Source: Streptomyces sp. CHD11
GTDB lineage: Bacteria; Actinomycetota; Actinomycetes; Streptomycetales; Streptomycetaceae
Length of the DNA: 52,550 bases
Direction: 5' to 3'
Assembly (NCBI RefSeq): GCF_018638295.1
Contig: NZ_JABTTS010000037.1
Span: 31,195 to 83,744, forward strand
Shown: positions 43,707-52,245 of the stretch, piece after piece
Numbering within the stretch: the stretch's first letter is position 1
Layout: each line of letters opens with the position of its first letter
Made by a program: the position numbers and the translations under genes
The notes under the pieces: model-generated
What the model saw: the letters and a program-made list of their open reading frames with translations, nothing else
Databases searched by the model: none
What the model was told of the DNA's origin: nothing

Positions 43707-44891
43707 TCAGATCACGGAGTCCGCGCGCAGGGCCCCGATCGCGTCGGCGTCGTGGCCGAGTTCCCTCAGGATCGCCTCGGTGTGCTCGCCGACGGCCGGC
43801 ACCGGGTCCATACGGGCCGGCACGCCCGCCAGGTCGGCGGGCGGGAGCAGCGCCTCCACCGTCGCGCCCGGCACCGCCACCTCGCGCCAGCGGTCGCGCG
43901 CCGCGAGCACGGGGTGGTCGAGGAACGCGCCGATGTCGTTGACCCCGGCGCAGGCGATGCCGATCGCCTCCAGTTCCCCCAGCAGTTCAGCGGCGTCGCC
44001 GCGGGCGCAACGCTCCGCGACGATCGCGTTCAGCTCCTCGCGGTGCGCCACGCGCTCGGAGCCGGTCGCGAACCGCGGATCGCCGGTGAGCTCCGGCCGG
44101 CCGAGGAACCGGGCGCACAGGGCCGCCCATTCGCGTTCGTTCTGGATGGAGAACAGCACGTCGCGGCCGTCGGCGGCCCGGTAGGTCCCGTACGGGGCGA
44201 TGGTGGCGTGCTGGGTCCCCAGGCGTGGGGGCTGGCTGCCGCCGTAACGGGTGTAGTAGGCGGGCTGGCCCATCCACTCGGCCAGCGCCTCGAAGAGGGA
44301 CACCTCGACCGGATGGACCGTGCCGGTGGTGGCACGCGTGTACAGGGCGGTGAGCACACCGCTGTACGCGTACATCCCGGCGGCGATGTCGGCGACGGAG
44401 ATCCCCGTGCGCGCGGTCTCCTCCGGTGTCCCGGTCAGCGACACCAGGCCCGTCTGGCACTGCATCAGCAGGTCGTACGCCTTGCGGTCGGCCCACGGGC
44501 CGCTCGTGCCGTAGCCCGAGATGGTGCAGGGAATCAGCCGGGGGTAACGGTCGGAGAGTTCCCCGGCCCCCAGGCCGAGCCGGTCGGCGGCGCCCGGCGC
44601 GAGGTTCTGCACGAACACGTCGGCGTCCTCGAGCAGCCGGCGCAGGACGGCCAGGCCCCGAGGGTCCTTCAGGTCCAGCGTGAGGGACTCCTTGGAGCGG
44701 TTGATCCACACGAAGTAGCTGGAGTGGCCGTGGACGGTCGTGTCGTACCGCCGGGCGAAGTCGCCTTCGCCCGGCCGCTCCACCTTGATCACACGTGCGC
44801 CGAGATCGGCCAGCTGGCGAGTGGCGTAGGGCGCCGCCACCGCCTGCTCCACGCTGACCACCGTCACCCCGGACAAGGGGAGTTTCCGCAC
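43707..44891 (-). CDS. CaiB/BaiF family III CoA-transferase
   Basis: A 394-residue enzyme: LSGVTVVSVEQAVAAPYATRQLADLGARVIKVERPGEGDFAR, YFVWINRSKESLTLDLKDPRG, LVQ-type core (VFVQNLAPGAADRLGLG), ISGYGTSGPWADRKAYDLLMQ with the catalytic Asp in AYDLL, and ARTGISVADIAAGMYA. It moves CoA between carboxylic acids; substrate undetermined. Of two in-frame GTG codons, 44891 is chosen because AAGGAGG lies 7 bases upstream, whereas 44897 would be only 1 base from it. Confidence 0.9.
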   Translation of the reverse strand: MRKLPLSGVTVVSVEQAVAAPYATRQLADLGARVIKVERPGEGDFARRYDTTVHGHSSYFVWINRSKESLTLDLKDPRGLAVLRRLLEDADVFVQNLAPGAADRLGLGAGELSDRYPRLIPCTISGYGTSGPWADRKAYDLLMQCQTGLVSLTGTPEETARTGISVADIAAGMYAYSGVLTALYTRATTGTVHPVEVSLFEALAEWMGQPAYYTRYGGSQPPRLGTQHATIAPYGTYRAADGRDVLFSIQNEREWAALCARFLGRPELTGDPRFATGSERVAHREELNAIVAERCARGDAAELLGELEAIGIACAGVNDIGAFLDHPVLAARDRWREVAVPGATVEALLPPADLAGVPARMDPVPAVGEHTEAILRELGHDADAIGALRADSVI

Positions 44892-44959
44892 GTCCACGCC
44901 TCCTTGCCTGCCGGATCACCGGCTTCGATTAGTACGGCGCGCGTGAGCGGCCTGTCAAC

Positions 44960-44996
44960 GGCCGCCCCGTCCGCTGAGGGGGCCGCCCCGTCCGCT
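44960..44996. repeat. 16-base direct repeat
   Basis: GGCCGCCCCGTCCGCT is present at 44960-44975 and 44981-44996, just downstream of the zinc-ribbon gene. The second copy touches its stop codon. Confidence 0.6.
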
Positions 44997-45232
44997 CAGC
45001 GGCCGGCCGGGCTGTACGCGGCGCCGGCCGGGCGGCTGCGGGACACGATGCGGGTACCCCGGCCGCCGACCGCGCGGACCTGGAGCGATCCGCAGCCGCA
45101 GCGGGTCCACAGGGTGCTGCCGGTCGCCGTGCCGTGCCGCGAGACGACCTGGAACGGTTCGGCGTCGTCCGGCCACCCGCAGTACGGGCAGAAGGTCCCG
45201 GTCGTCCCCGTGGCGCCGGTCGTGCTGGTCAT
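44996..45232 (-). CDS. Small zinc-ribbon-like protein
   Basis: A 78-residue protein with a Thr/Gly-rich start and a four-cysteine ribbon: FCPYCGWPDD then TRCGCGSLQVR, which could bind one zinc. The tail is basic and Ser/Arg-rich. AAGGAG lies 5 bases before the ATG, so it is very likely translated. Its partner may be nucleic acid or protein; function unknown. It is divergent from the LysR gene and lies 104 bases upstream of the CaiB gene on the same strand. Confidence 0.7.
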   Translation of the reverse strand: MTSTTGATGTTGTFCPYCGWPDDAEPFQVVSRHGTATGSTLWTRCGCGSLQVRAVGGRGTRIVSRSRPAGAAYSPAGR

Positions 45233-45331
45233 GGTGACTCCTTGGTCTCAGATTCCTCGGTACGGATCGGTCGTCGCGACACAGCAAGGGTGCGCCGCCA
45301 CATCCGTACACGTCCAGGTTGACTTTGTGGA

Positions 45332-45344
45332 CTTCACCGTGAAG
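45332..45344. promoter_or_regulatory. Palindrome CTTCACCGTGAAG before the LysR gene
   Basis: A perfect 13-base palindrome ends 10 bases before the LysR start. TTGACT lies shortly upstream. It may be an autoregulatory operator. Confidence 0.4.
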
Positions 45345-45354
45345 CGTGGGCTTC

Positions 45355-46260
45355 ATGATTGATCTGCGCCGGCTGCATGTCCTCAGGGCGGTCTCCCACT
45401 ACGGCACGGTCACCGCGGCGGCCCGCGCCCTGCGTTTCACCCCGTCCGCCGCTTCCCAGCAGATCCGTCAGCTCGCCCGCGACCTGGACGTCGTCCTGCT
45501 GGAGCCGCAGGGGCGCGGCGTGCGGCTCACCCCGGCCGCCGAGAGCCTGCTGGCGCACGCCGACGCCATCCAGGCCCGCTGGGACCAGGCCGAACAGGAC
45601 CTGAGGGCCGACCACGGCGCCCCAGCGGGCCCGCTGCGCGTGACCGGGCTGGCGTCGGCGGTCTCGGTGCTGCTGGCCCCGATGGCCGCCCGGCTGGGCG
45701 AGCGCCATCCCCGGCTGTCGGTGCGGATCGAGGAAGTGGGGGTGCCACAGAGCTTCGACCTGCTTTTCGAAGGTGCCGCCGATCTGGCCGTGGTGGAGTC
45801 CACTCCGTTCAACCCGCCGCTGAGCGACGCCCGGTTCGACCAGCAGCCGCTGCTGGACGAGCCGTTCGACCTCGTCGTCCCGGCCGGACATCCCCTGGCC
45901 GGAGCCGGGCGGACGGACCTCGCCGAGGCTGCCCGCGAGCCGTGGATCGCGCCGGTGCCCGAGAGCCCCTGCCGGTCGCATGTGATGTCCGCCTGCGGCG
46001 CGGCCGGCTTCGCCCCGGACGTCGTCCACCACGCCCTCGACTGGAACGTCACCGCCCATCTCATCGCCCACGGCCTCGGCGTCGCCCTGATCCCGCGCCT
46101 CGCGCGCCTGACCCCGGACCTGCCGATCACCCGCGTGCGTTGTGCGGGCAACCCGCACCGCAGACTGCTGACCTGCACCCGCAGCGGCGGTCACGCCCGT
46201 CCGGCGGTGGCGGCCGCGGTGCGCGAACTGAGGTCACTGGCGCCGGCAGCCGTCGCCTGA
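45355..46260 (+). CDS. LysR-family transcriptional regulator
   Basis: A 301-residue LysR protein: the HTH at 1-60 (MIDLRRLHVLRAVSHYGTVTAAARALRFTPSAASQQIRQL), then an effector domain with LRVTGLASAVSVLLAPMAARL, FDLVVPAGHPLAG and IAHGLGVALIPRLAR. The start at 45355 fits the family N-terminus; a GTG 9 bases earlier is in frame. It is divergent from the zinc-ribbon gene, with the CoA-transferase gene beyond, either of which could be its target. A palindrome lies close upstream. Confidence 0.9.
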   Translation: MIDLRRLHVLRAVSHYGTVTAAARALRFTPSAASQQIRQLARDLDVVLLEPQGRGVRLTPAAESLLAHADAIQARWDQAEQDLRADHGAPAGPLRVTGLASAVSVLLAPMAARLGERHPRLSVRIEEVGVPQSFDLLFEGAADLAVVESTPFNPPLSDARFDQQPLLDEPFDLVVPAGHPLAGAGRTDLAEAAREPWIAPVPESPCRSHVMSACGAAGFAPDVVHHALDWNVTAHLIAHGLGVALIPRLARLTPDLPITRVRCAGNPHRRLLTCTRSGGHARPAVAAAVRELRSLAPAAVA

Positions 46261-46557
46261 CGGGGGGTGTCGCCCGGGGACTGCTGTCAGGGGGCCGTGG
46301 GGGCGCTCCGCCGGTGTGGCTGGATCCCGCCGTCACGGGCGACGCCCGTCTGCCCGCGCGACCGGCTGCCGGTGCCGCCCCGGCAAAACGCCGGCCGGTA
46401 CCTGCGGGGGCCCGCACGGACGCTGCTCGGGCATCCGGGCATCCGGGCGGGGCAGGTGGGGCTGTCCGGGCACGAAGGGCGCGGGGCGTGCGGGGCGTGC
46501 CTGCCGTACGGACCCTGTCCCACGGGTGTGGGTCCGGTCGTGCGGGGGCGTGGCGCT
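46261..46557. other. Spacer with short direct repeats, no gene
   Basis: This 297-base gap between the LysR and TetR gene stops shows small direct repeats (CGGGCATC twice near 46435-46450; GGGGCGTGC twice near 46480-46500). I see no gene or clear terminator. Confidence 0.4.
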
Positions 46558-47154
46558 TCACCGGCCGGCGGCTCCTGTGCGCAGGCCGTCCATGATGAGG
46601 TCCAGGAGCCGGGCGGCGCGCGGCTGCCAGTCGTCGGCGGGGTCGAGCTGCCAGAGACCGCCCATGGCCAGGAAGAGGTCGTCCGCGGTCACTCCCGGAC
46701 GGATGCTCCCGGCTTCCTCGCAGCGGCGCAGCAGGAGTTCGGCTGCTTCCGTCACCGGGTTGTGGGCGGGCTTCTCGGGGCTCTCCGGTCCGCCGGTGGC
46801 CTGTCGTATGGCGTCGGCCATGCCCGCCTTGGCCATGGCGAACCGGGCCAGCCGGTCCATCCACTCGCGCATGGCGCGGTCCGGCTCCCGGCGCCGCAGC
46901 AGTTGCTCCGCGCTGTCGGCGACCTGCCGCATCTCGTGCCGGTAGATCTCCAGGACGAGTGCCTCGCGGCTGGGGAAGTTCCGGTAGAGCGTGCCCTGCC
47001 CGACGCCCGCCTTCTTGGCGATCACGCTCAGCGGGGTGTCCGCCGAGCGCGTGAGTTCGGTCAGACCGACTTCCAGGATGCGCTCCCGGTTGCGCTGGGC
47101 GTCCGCCCGCTGAGGTGCCTGGGCACGCCGCGGTACGTCCTCGTGATGCTCCAC
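46558..47154 (-). CDS. TetR-family repressor of the molybdenum hydroxylase operon
   Basis: A 198-residue TetR protein. The N-terminal DNA-binding part is ADAQRNRERILEVGLTELTRSADTPLSVIAKKAGVGQGTLYRNFPSREALVLEIY, and the C-terminal ligand domain is the common actinobacterial type with AGSIRPGVTADDLFLAMGGLW. The start is GTG 47154 with GGAGGA upstream. Two copies of a perfect TetR-like palindrome lie 45 and 74 bases upstream, between this gene and the divergent hydroxylase operon, so it probably represses both. The inducer may be an aldehyde or N-heterocycle handled by the enzyme, which is inference. Confidence 0.9.
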   Translation of the reverse strand: MEHHEDVPRRAQAPQRADAQRNRERILEVGLTELTRSADTPLSVIAKKAGVGQGTLYRNFPSREALVLEIYRHEMRQVADSAEQLLRRREPDRAMREWMDRLARFAMAKAGMADAIRQATGGPESPEKPAHNPVTEAAELLLRRCEEAGSIRPGVTADDLFLAMGGLWQLDPADDWQPRAARLLDLIMDGLRTGAAGR

Positions 47155-47198
47155 TCGTCCTCCTCGCGGGCCGTGACCGAAACCCGTCCTTGCTAACC

Positions 47199-47239
47199 GG
47201 ACAACTGTCCACTACGTTTCCGGTAACGGACAACTGTCC
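47199..47239. promoter_or_regulatory. Tandem TetR operators
   Basis: GGACAACTGTCC occurs at 47199-47210 and 47228-47239, a 29-base period. Each is a 5+2+5 palindrome in similar flanks (TAAC.GGACAACTGTCC.CT). The spacing, near three DNA turns, suits cooperative binding of two dimers on one face. Confidence 0.7.
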
Positions 47240-47395
47240 GCTTCGGGGGGCCATCGTATCGGCGGGCGGGGACGGCCGTGGCGTGCCCTTTCCGCACCCC
47301 ACATGCTCCCGAACGCCGCCGCGCCGCGTACAGCTCACCACGACACCCACGTCATCGACTCGTCCGCCTTCCAGATCGCTGAAAGAAGGCTGCTC

Positions 47396-47953
47396 ATGGT
47401 TCCCACGACGTCCAGCACCGTCACCCTGGACATCAACGGCGAGAAGCACACGCTGTCCGTCGACCACCGCACCACCCTGCTCGACGCCCTGCGTGAGCGG
47501 CTCGATCTGACCGGCACCAAGAAGGGCTGCGACCAGGGACAGTGCGGTGCCTGCACGGTCCTGGTCGACGGCCGCCGTACCGTCTCCTGTCTGCAACTGG
47601 CCGTCGCCTCCGACCGGGGCCGGATCACCACCGTGGACGGCCTGGCCGAGGGCGGTGTGCTGCACCCGGTCCAGCAGGCCTTCCTCGAACTGGACGGCTT
47701 CCAGTGCGGATACTGCACTCCCGGCCAGATCTGTTCGGCCGTCGCCCTCATCGAGGAGCACGCCGCGGGGTGGCCCAGCGCCGTCACCGAGGACGTGCGG
47801 CCGCAAGCCGGGCCGCCACCCCTGACCCCCGAGGAGATCAGGGAGCGCATGAGCGGCAACCTGTGCCGCTGCGGTGCCTACGTACAGATCGTCGAGGCCG
47901 TCGCCCGCGCCGCCGCCGAGAGCCGCACCGGGGCCGGGGAGGCCGCCGCATGA
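47396..47953 (+). CDS. Molybdenum hydroxylase [2Fe-2S] subunit (PaoA/YagT-like)
   Basis: A 185-residue small subunit. The N-terminal plant-type ferredoxin domain holds CDQGQCGACTVLVDGRRTVSC, and the C-terminal helical domain holds FQCGYCTPGQICS and MSGNLCRCGAYVQIVEA: all eight cluster cysteines. It relays electrons from the molybdenum site to the FAD. Unlike E. coli PaoA, no Tat signal is seen, so the complex is probably cytoplasmic. ATG 47396 has GAAGG upstream. First gene of a four-gene overlapping operon. Confidence 0.92.
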   Translation: MVPTTSSTVTLDINGEKHTLSVDHRTTLLDALRERLDLTGTKKGCDQGQCGACTVLVDGRRTVSCLQLAVASDRGRITTVDGLAEGGVLHPVQQAFLELDGFQCGYCTPGQICSAVALIEEHAAGWPSAVTEDVRPQAGPPPLTPEEIRERMSGNLCRCGAYVQIVEAVARAAAESRTGAGEAAA

Positions 47954-48945
47954 GGGAGTTCGACTACCGGCGCGCCGACGACGTCTCCGGGGCGGTGGCG
48001 CTGCTCGGCGCCGACCCCGAGGCCCGCTACCTCGGCGGCGGCACCAGCCTCGTCGACCTGATGAAGAGCGGCGTGGAGCGCCCCGCACGGCTCGTCGACG
48101 TCCGCTCCCTCCCGCTGGACCGGATCGAGCCGGCCGACGGCGGCGGACTGCGCATCGGTGCCACCGTCACCAACAGCGACCTCGCCGCGCACCCCGGAAT
48201 CCGCGAGCGCTACCCGGCCCTCACCCAGGCCGTGCTCGCCGGCGCCTCCGGGCAGTTGCGCAACATGGCCACCGTCGGCGGCAATCTGCTCCAGCACACC
48301 CGCTGCGGCTACTTCACCGATGTGACGAGCCCCTGCAACAAGCGTGTATCTGGCAGTGGTTGCCCCGCCGTGGCGGGCGGTGAGCACCACAACCACGCCG
48401 TCCTCGGCGCCTCCGACCACTGTGTGGCCGTCCACCCCTCCGACATGGGGGTGGCGCTCACCGCCTTCGACGCGGTCGTCGGGTACGAAACCGCCGACGG
48501 GCCGGGCGAGCTGCCACTGACCGACTTCTATCTGCCGGTCGGTGACACCCCGCACCGGGAGACCGTGCTGCCACCCGGCGCGCTCCTCACCCATGTCACT
48601 CTGCCGCCCGCCCGGGTCGCCGCCCGCTCGCGCTACCGCAAGGTCCGGGAACGGGCCTCGTACGCCTTCGCGATCGGCTCGGTCGCCGCCGCCCTCGACG
48701 TGTCGGGCGGCGTCGTGTGCGACGCCCGCCTCGCCCTCGGCGCGGTCGCCTCCCGGCCCTGGCGGGCCCGCGCCGCCGAACGCGTACTGACCGGGGCACC
48801 GGCGACCGCCGAGTACTTCGCCGCGGCCGCGGACGCCGAACTCGCCGCCGCCAGGACGCTGCCCGACAATGGATACAAGGTGACACTGATGCGCAACCTC
48901 GTGGTGGCCGTGCTGTCCGAACTCGCCGGGGAGGTCGCCCGATGA
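47950..48945 (+). CDS. Molybdenum hydroxylase FAD subunit (PaoB/YagS-like)
   Basis: A 331-residue CO-dehydrogenase-flavoprotein-type subunit. RYLGGGTSLVDLMKSG and LRNMATVGGNLLQHTRC bind FAD. The stretch RCGYFTDVTSPCNKRVSGSGCPA supplies extra cysteines like those binding an additional [4Fe-4S] cluster in E. coli PaoB, placing this enzyme with PaoABC rather than classical xanthine dehydrogenases. Its ATG overlaps the previous stop (ATGA) and its stop overlaps the next start. Confidence 0.92.
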   Translation: MREFDYRRADDVSGAVALLGADPEARYLGGGTSLVDLMKSGVERPARLVDVRSLPLDRIEPADGGGLRIGATVTNSDLAAHPGIRERYPALTQAVLAGASGQLRNMATVGGNLLQHTRCGYFTDVTSPCNKRVSGSGCPAVAGGEHHNHAVLGASDHCVAVHPSDMGVALTAFDAVVGYETADGPGELPLTDFYLPVGDTPHRETVLPPGALLTHVTLPPARVAARSRYRKVRERASYAFAIGSVAAALDVSGGVVCDARLALGAVASRPWRARAAERVLTGAPATAEYFAAAADAELAAARTLPDNGYKVTLMRNLVVAVLSELAGEVAR

Positions 48946-51077
48946 CGACCGCGTCCACCGCCTCCGGCACCGCGACGGCGGGCGTGGTCGGCACCGGGCA
49001 CACCCGCGTCGAGGGCCGGGACAAGGTCACCGGCGTCGCCCGCTACGCCGGTGACATCCCCTTCGCCGGACTCGCCCACGGGTGGCTGGTGCTGTCCACC
49101 GTCGCCCACGGCCGGATCGTGTCCGTCGAGACCGGGCCCGTGCTCGGCATGCCGGGTGTGCTCACCGTCCTGCACCACGGGAACGCGCCGCGGCTGGAGA
49201 CCGACTACGTCGGCATGCTGGGCGTGGCACCGGACCCGACGGCCGCGGTCTTCCAGAACGACCGTGTCCCGCACGCCGGCTGGCCCGTGGCCCTCGTCGT
49301 CGCGGAGACGCCCGAGCAGGCCCGGGAGGCCGCCGAGGCGCTCGTCGTCACCTACGGACAAGAGCCGCACGACGTCGCGTTCACCGCAGGCCACCCCGAC
49401 GCCCAGCCGGTCGACGGACATCTTCCCGCGCTGGTGGAGAAGGGCGACCTGGAGGCCGAACTGGCCGCCTCCGCACATGTCCTGGACGCGGTGTACACCA
49501 CGCCCGAAGAGCACCACGCCATGATGGAGCCGCACGCGGCGACCGCCGTCTGGGACGGTGGCCGGCTCGAGGTCGTCGACTCCAACCAGGGCACCACCTG
49601 GGTCGCCGACGAGCTTGCGCGGATGTTCTCGCTGGACCCGTCGGCCGTGCGGGTGCGCTCGGAGCACATCGGCGGCGGATTCGGCAGCAAGGGCCTGCGG
49701 GCCCACCAGGTGTCCGCCGTGATGGCCGCCACCGCCCTGCGCCGTCCCGTACGCGTGGTGCTGACCCGGCGCCAGATGTTCTCGCTCACCGGCTACCGCA
49801 GCCCGACCGTGCAGCGGATCCGGCTCGGCGCGGGCCCCGACGGCCGGCTACGTGCCCTGGAGCACCGCTCGCTCAACCAGACGTCGCTGGTCTGGCAGTT
49901 CGTCGAACCGGGCGCCGGCGTGGCGCGGACCCTGTACGACGCCGACGCCCATCACACGGAGAACCGGGCGGTACGGCTGAACGTGCCCTCCCCGACCTGG
50001 ATGCGCGCGCCGGGCGAGGCACCGGGCTCGTTCGCGCTGGAGAGCGCGCTCGACGAGCTGGCCGAGCGGTGCGGGATCGACCCGATCGAGCTGCGGCTGC
50101 GCAACGAGCCGGAGCTCGGCCCGGTCTCCGGACTGCCGTTCGCCGGCCGCGACCTCGCCGCCTGCTTCCGCGAGGGCGCCCGCCGCTTCGGCTGGGCGGG
50201 CCGCGACCCACGCCCCGGCGTACGCCGCGAGGGACGCCGGCTGCTCGGCACGGGCACGGCCGCGGCCTCCTTCCCCGCGATAGTCCTGCCCTCGACCGCG
50301 GCGGTGACGGCGGAGCCGGACGGCACCTTCACCGTGCGCATCTCGGCGGCCGACATCGGCACCGGTGCCCGTACGGCACTCACCCTGGTCGCCGCCGACG
50401 CGCTGAGCGTGCCGACGGAGCGGGTCCGGGTGCACATCGGCGACAGCGACTTCGGCCCGGCGATGATCGCCGGCGGCTCGGCGGGCACCCGTTCGTGGGC
50501 CTGGGCGATCATGGCCGCCGCCGCGGAACTGCGGGAGCGGCTCGTACCGGGCGGCACCGTGCCACCGGAGGGCATCACCGTGCGCTCCGACACCACCGCC
50601 GCGGTCGGGGCCCTCTCCCAGAAGGAACGGCACTCCTACGGGGCGCAGTTCGCGGAGGTGGCCGTCGACGTCGACACGGGCGAGGTGCGGGTGCGCCGGA
50701 TGCTCGGGATCTTCGCCGCGGGCCGGATCGTCAACCCGCTGACCGCCCGCGGCCAGCTCGTCGGCGGCATGATCTGGGGCATCTCCATGGCTCTGCACGA
50801 GGAGGCGGTGCGCGACAGCGCCTCAGGGGCTCTCTACGGCGCCGACCTGGCCGGCTACCACGTGGCGAGCCACGCCGACGTAGCGGTGGTCGAGGCGGAC
50901 TGGGTGGACGCCCCGGACCCCGACGACCCGGTCGGGATCAAGGGCATCGGCGAGGTCGGCATGGTGGGCGCGGCGGCGGCCGTCGCGAACGCGGTCCGGC
51001 ACGCGACCGGAGTGCGCCACCGGAGTCTGCCCATCCGTCCGGACCGGGTGCTGGAAGCGGGCGGTCCGCGTGTTTGA
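48942..51077 (+). CDS. Molybdenum hydroxylase catalytic subunit (PaoC/YagR-like)
   Basis: A 711-residue molybdopterin-binding subunit. The N-terminal Ald_Xan_dh domain (GTGHTRVEGRDKVTGVARYAGDIP) is followed by the cofactor-binding core with GGGFGSKG, SPTWMRAPGEAPGSFALESALDELA, RISAADIGTGARTAL and GSAGTRSWAW. The C-terminal GIKGIGEVGMVG carries the conserved catalytic Glu. It hydroxylates aldehydes or N-heterocycles with water. PaoC-type specificity for aromatic aldehydes is suggested by subunit layout but unproven. The ATG overlaps the previous stop; the stop overlaps the next gene by 8 bases. Confidence 0.92.
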   Translation: MTTASTASGTATAGVVGTGHTRVEGRDKVTGVARYAGDIPFAGLAHGWLVLSTVAHGRIVSVETGPVLGMPGVLTVLHHGNAPRLETDYVGMLGVAPDPTAAVFQNDRVPHAGWPVALVVAETPEQAREAAEALVVTYGQEPHDVAFTAGHPDAQPVDGHLPALVEKGDLEAELAASAHVLDAVYTTPEEHHAMMEPHAATAVWDGGRLEVVDSNQGTTWVADELARMFSLDPSAVRVRSEHIGGGFGSKGLRAHQVSAVMAATALRRPVRVVLTRRQMFSLTGYRSPTVQRIRLGAGPDGRLRALEHRSLNQTSLVWQFVEPGAGVARTLYDADAHHTENRAVRLNVPSPTWMRAPGEAPGSFALESALDELAERCGIDPIELRLRNEPELGPVSGLPFAGRDLAACFREGARRFGWAGRDPRPGVRREGRRLLGTGTAAASFPAIVLPSTAAVTAEPDGTFTVRISAADIGTGARTALTLVAADALSVPTERVRVHIGDSDFGPAMIAGGSAGTRSWAWAIMAAAAELRERLVPGGTVPPEGITVRSDTTAAVGALSQKERHSYGAQFAEVAVDVDTGEVRVRRMLGIFAAGRIVNPLTARGQLVGGMIWGISMALHEEAVRDSASGALYGADLAGYHVASHADVAVVEADWVDAPDPDDPVGIKGIGEVGMVGAAAAVANAVRHATGVRHRSLPIRPDRVLEAGGPRV

Positions 51078-52245
51078 CATCGCCGGTGAACTGCACCGCC
51101 GACTGGCCGGGGACAGGGAGTTCGCCGTGGCGACGGTGGTGTCCGTGAGCGGCAGCGCACCGCGCGGTCCCGGGGCCGCCCTCGCCGTCGACAGCGGGGG
51201 CACGGTGGTCGGATCGGTCTCGGGCGGCTGCGTCGAGGGAGCGGTCTACGAGCTGTGCGCCCGGGCGCTCGAAGACGGCGCGACGCGTGTCGAACGGTTC
51301 GGCTACAGCGACGAGGACGCCTTCGCGGTGGGCCTCACCTGCGGTGGGGTCATCGACATCATGGTCACACCGGTCCTCACCCGGGCCCCTGCCCGGCCGG
51401 TGCTGCGTGCGGCGCTGTCGGCTGCCGCCAGGGGGGAGAGGGGAGCGCTGGTCCGGCTCGTCGAGGGTCCGGCGGAACTCCTTGGCGGGGCCCTGTTCGT
51501 ACGCCCGGACGGGTCGTACGAGGGTGGCCTCGGCGGGACGGCGGAGCTGGACCGGACGGCGGCCGGAGAGGCGGGTGCCCTGCTGGACGCCGGCCGCACC
51601 GGAACGGTGGTCGTCCCGGCGGGCGGAGCGTGGCGGGGGTCCGCCCGGACGGCCGCCGGGGAAGGCTCCTCCTGTCCCGGCGGGGTGACGCTCTTCGTCG
51701 AGTCCTCCGGCCCTCCTCCCCGCATGATCGTCTTCGGGGCGATCGACTTCGCGGCGGCACTGGTGCGGGTGGGCAAGTTCCTCGGCTACCACGTCACCGT
51801 CTGCGACGCCCGGCCGCTCTTCGTCACCCGGGCCCGATTTCCCGAGGCCGACGAGATCGTGGTCGACTGGCCGCACCGCTACCTGTCGGGCACCCGGACC
51901 GACGCGCGCACGGTGCTGTGCGTTCTCACCCACGACGCGAAGTTCGACATCCCGCTGCTGAAGGTGGCCCTGGAGCTGCCGGTGGAGTTCGTCGGGGCGC
52001 TCGGCTCCCGCCGCACCCACGCCGACCGAGAACGCAGACTGCGTGAGGCGGGTGTGGGGGAGCGGGAACTGAGCCGTCTCCGCTCGCCGATCGGCCTCGA
52101 CCTCGGCGCCCGCACACCGCAGGAGACGGCCCTGTCCATCGCGGCGGAGATCGTCGCGTCCCGCCGCGGTGGCACGGGGGCGCCCCTGACGGGATCGGAC
52201 ACGCCGATCCACCGCGAGGCGCGAAGAGCGCCGGCGGCCGCGTGA
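51070..52245 (+). CDS. XdhC/CoxI-family molybdenum cofactor maturation protein
   Basis: A 391-residue chaperone that sulfurates and inserts the molybdenum cofactor into the hydroxylase encoded just upstream (compare E. coli PaoD). The N-terminal XdhC/CoxI domain has VATVVSVSGSAPRGPGAALAV, GSVSGGCVEGAVYE and GLTCGGVIDIMV. The C-terminal Rossmann domain has FGAIDFAAALVRVGKFLGYHVTVCDARPLFVT and EFVGALGSRRTHADR. The glycines of the usual GAG(H/D) loop are partly changed (FGAIDFA). GTG 51070 overlaps the catalytic gene by 8 bases. Not part of the enzyme complex. Confidence 0.92.
   Translation: MFDIAGELHRRLAGDREFAVATVVSVSGSAPRGPGAALAVDSGGTVVGSVSGGCVEGAVYELCARALEDGATRVERFGYSDEDAFAVGLTCGGVIDIMVTPVLTRAPARPVLRAALSAAARGERGALVRLVEGPAELLGGALFVRPDGSYEGGLGGTAELDRTAAGEAGALLDAGRTGTVVVPAGGAWRGSARTAAGEGSSCPGGVTLFVESSGPPPRMIVFGAIDFAAALVRVGKFLGYHVTVCDARPLFVTRARFPEADEIVVDWPHRYLSGTRTDARTVLCVLTHDAKFDIPLLKVALELPVEFVGALGSRRTHADRERRLREAGVGERELSRLRSPIGLDLGARTPQETALSIAAEIVASRRGGTGAPLTGSDTPIHREARRAPAAA

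Noticed and set aside
43590..45362. Long plus-strand frame across the CoA-transferase gene
   Set aside because: The minus strand encodes a clear CaiB-type enzyme with a good ribosome binding site; the plus frame has no motifs.
46261..46557. CRISPR-like short repeats
   Set aside because: Only two copies of two different 8-9 base words, without regular spacers.
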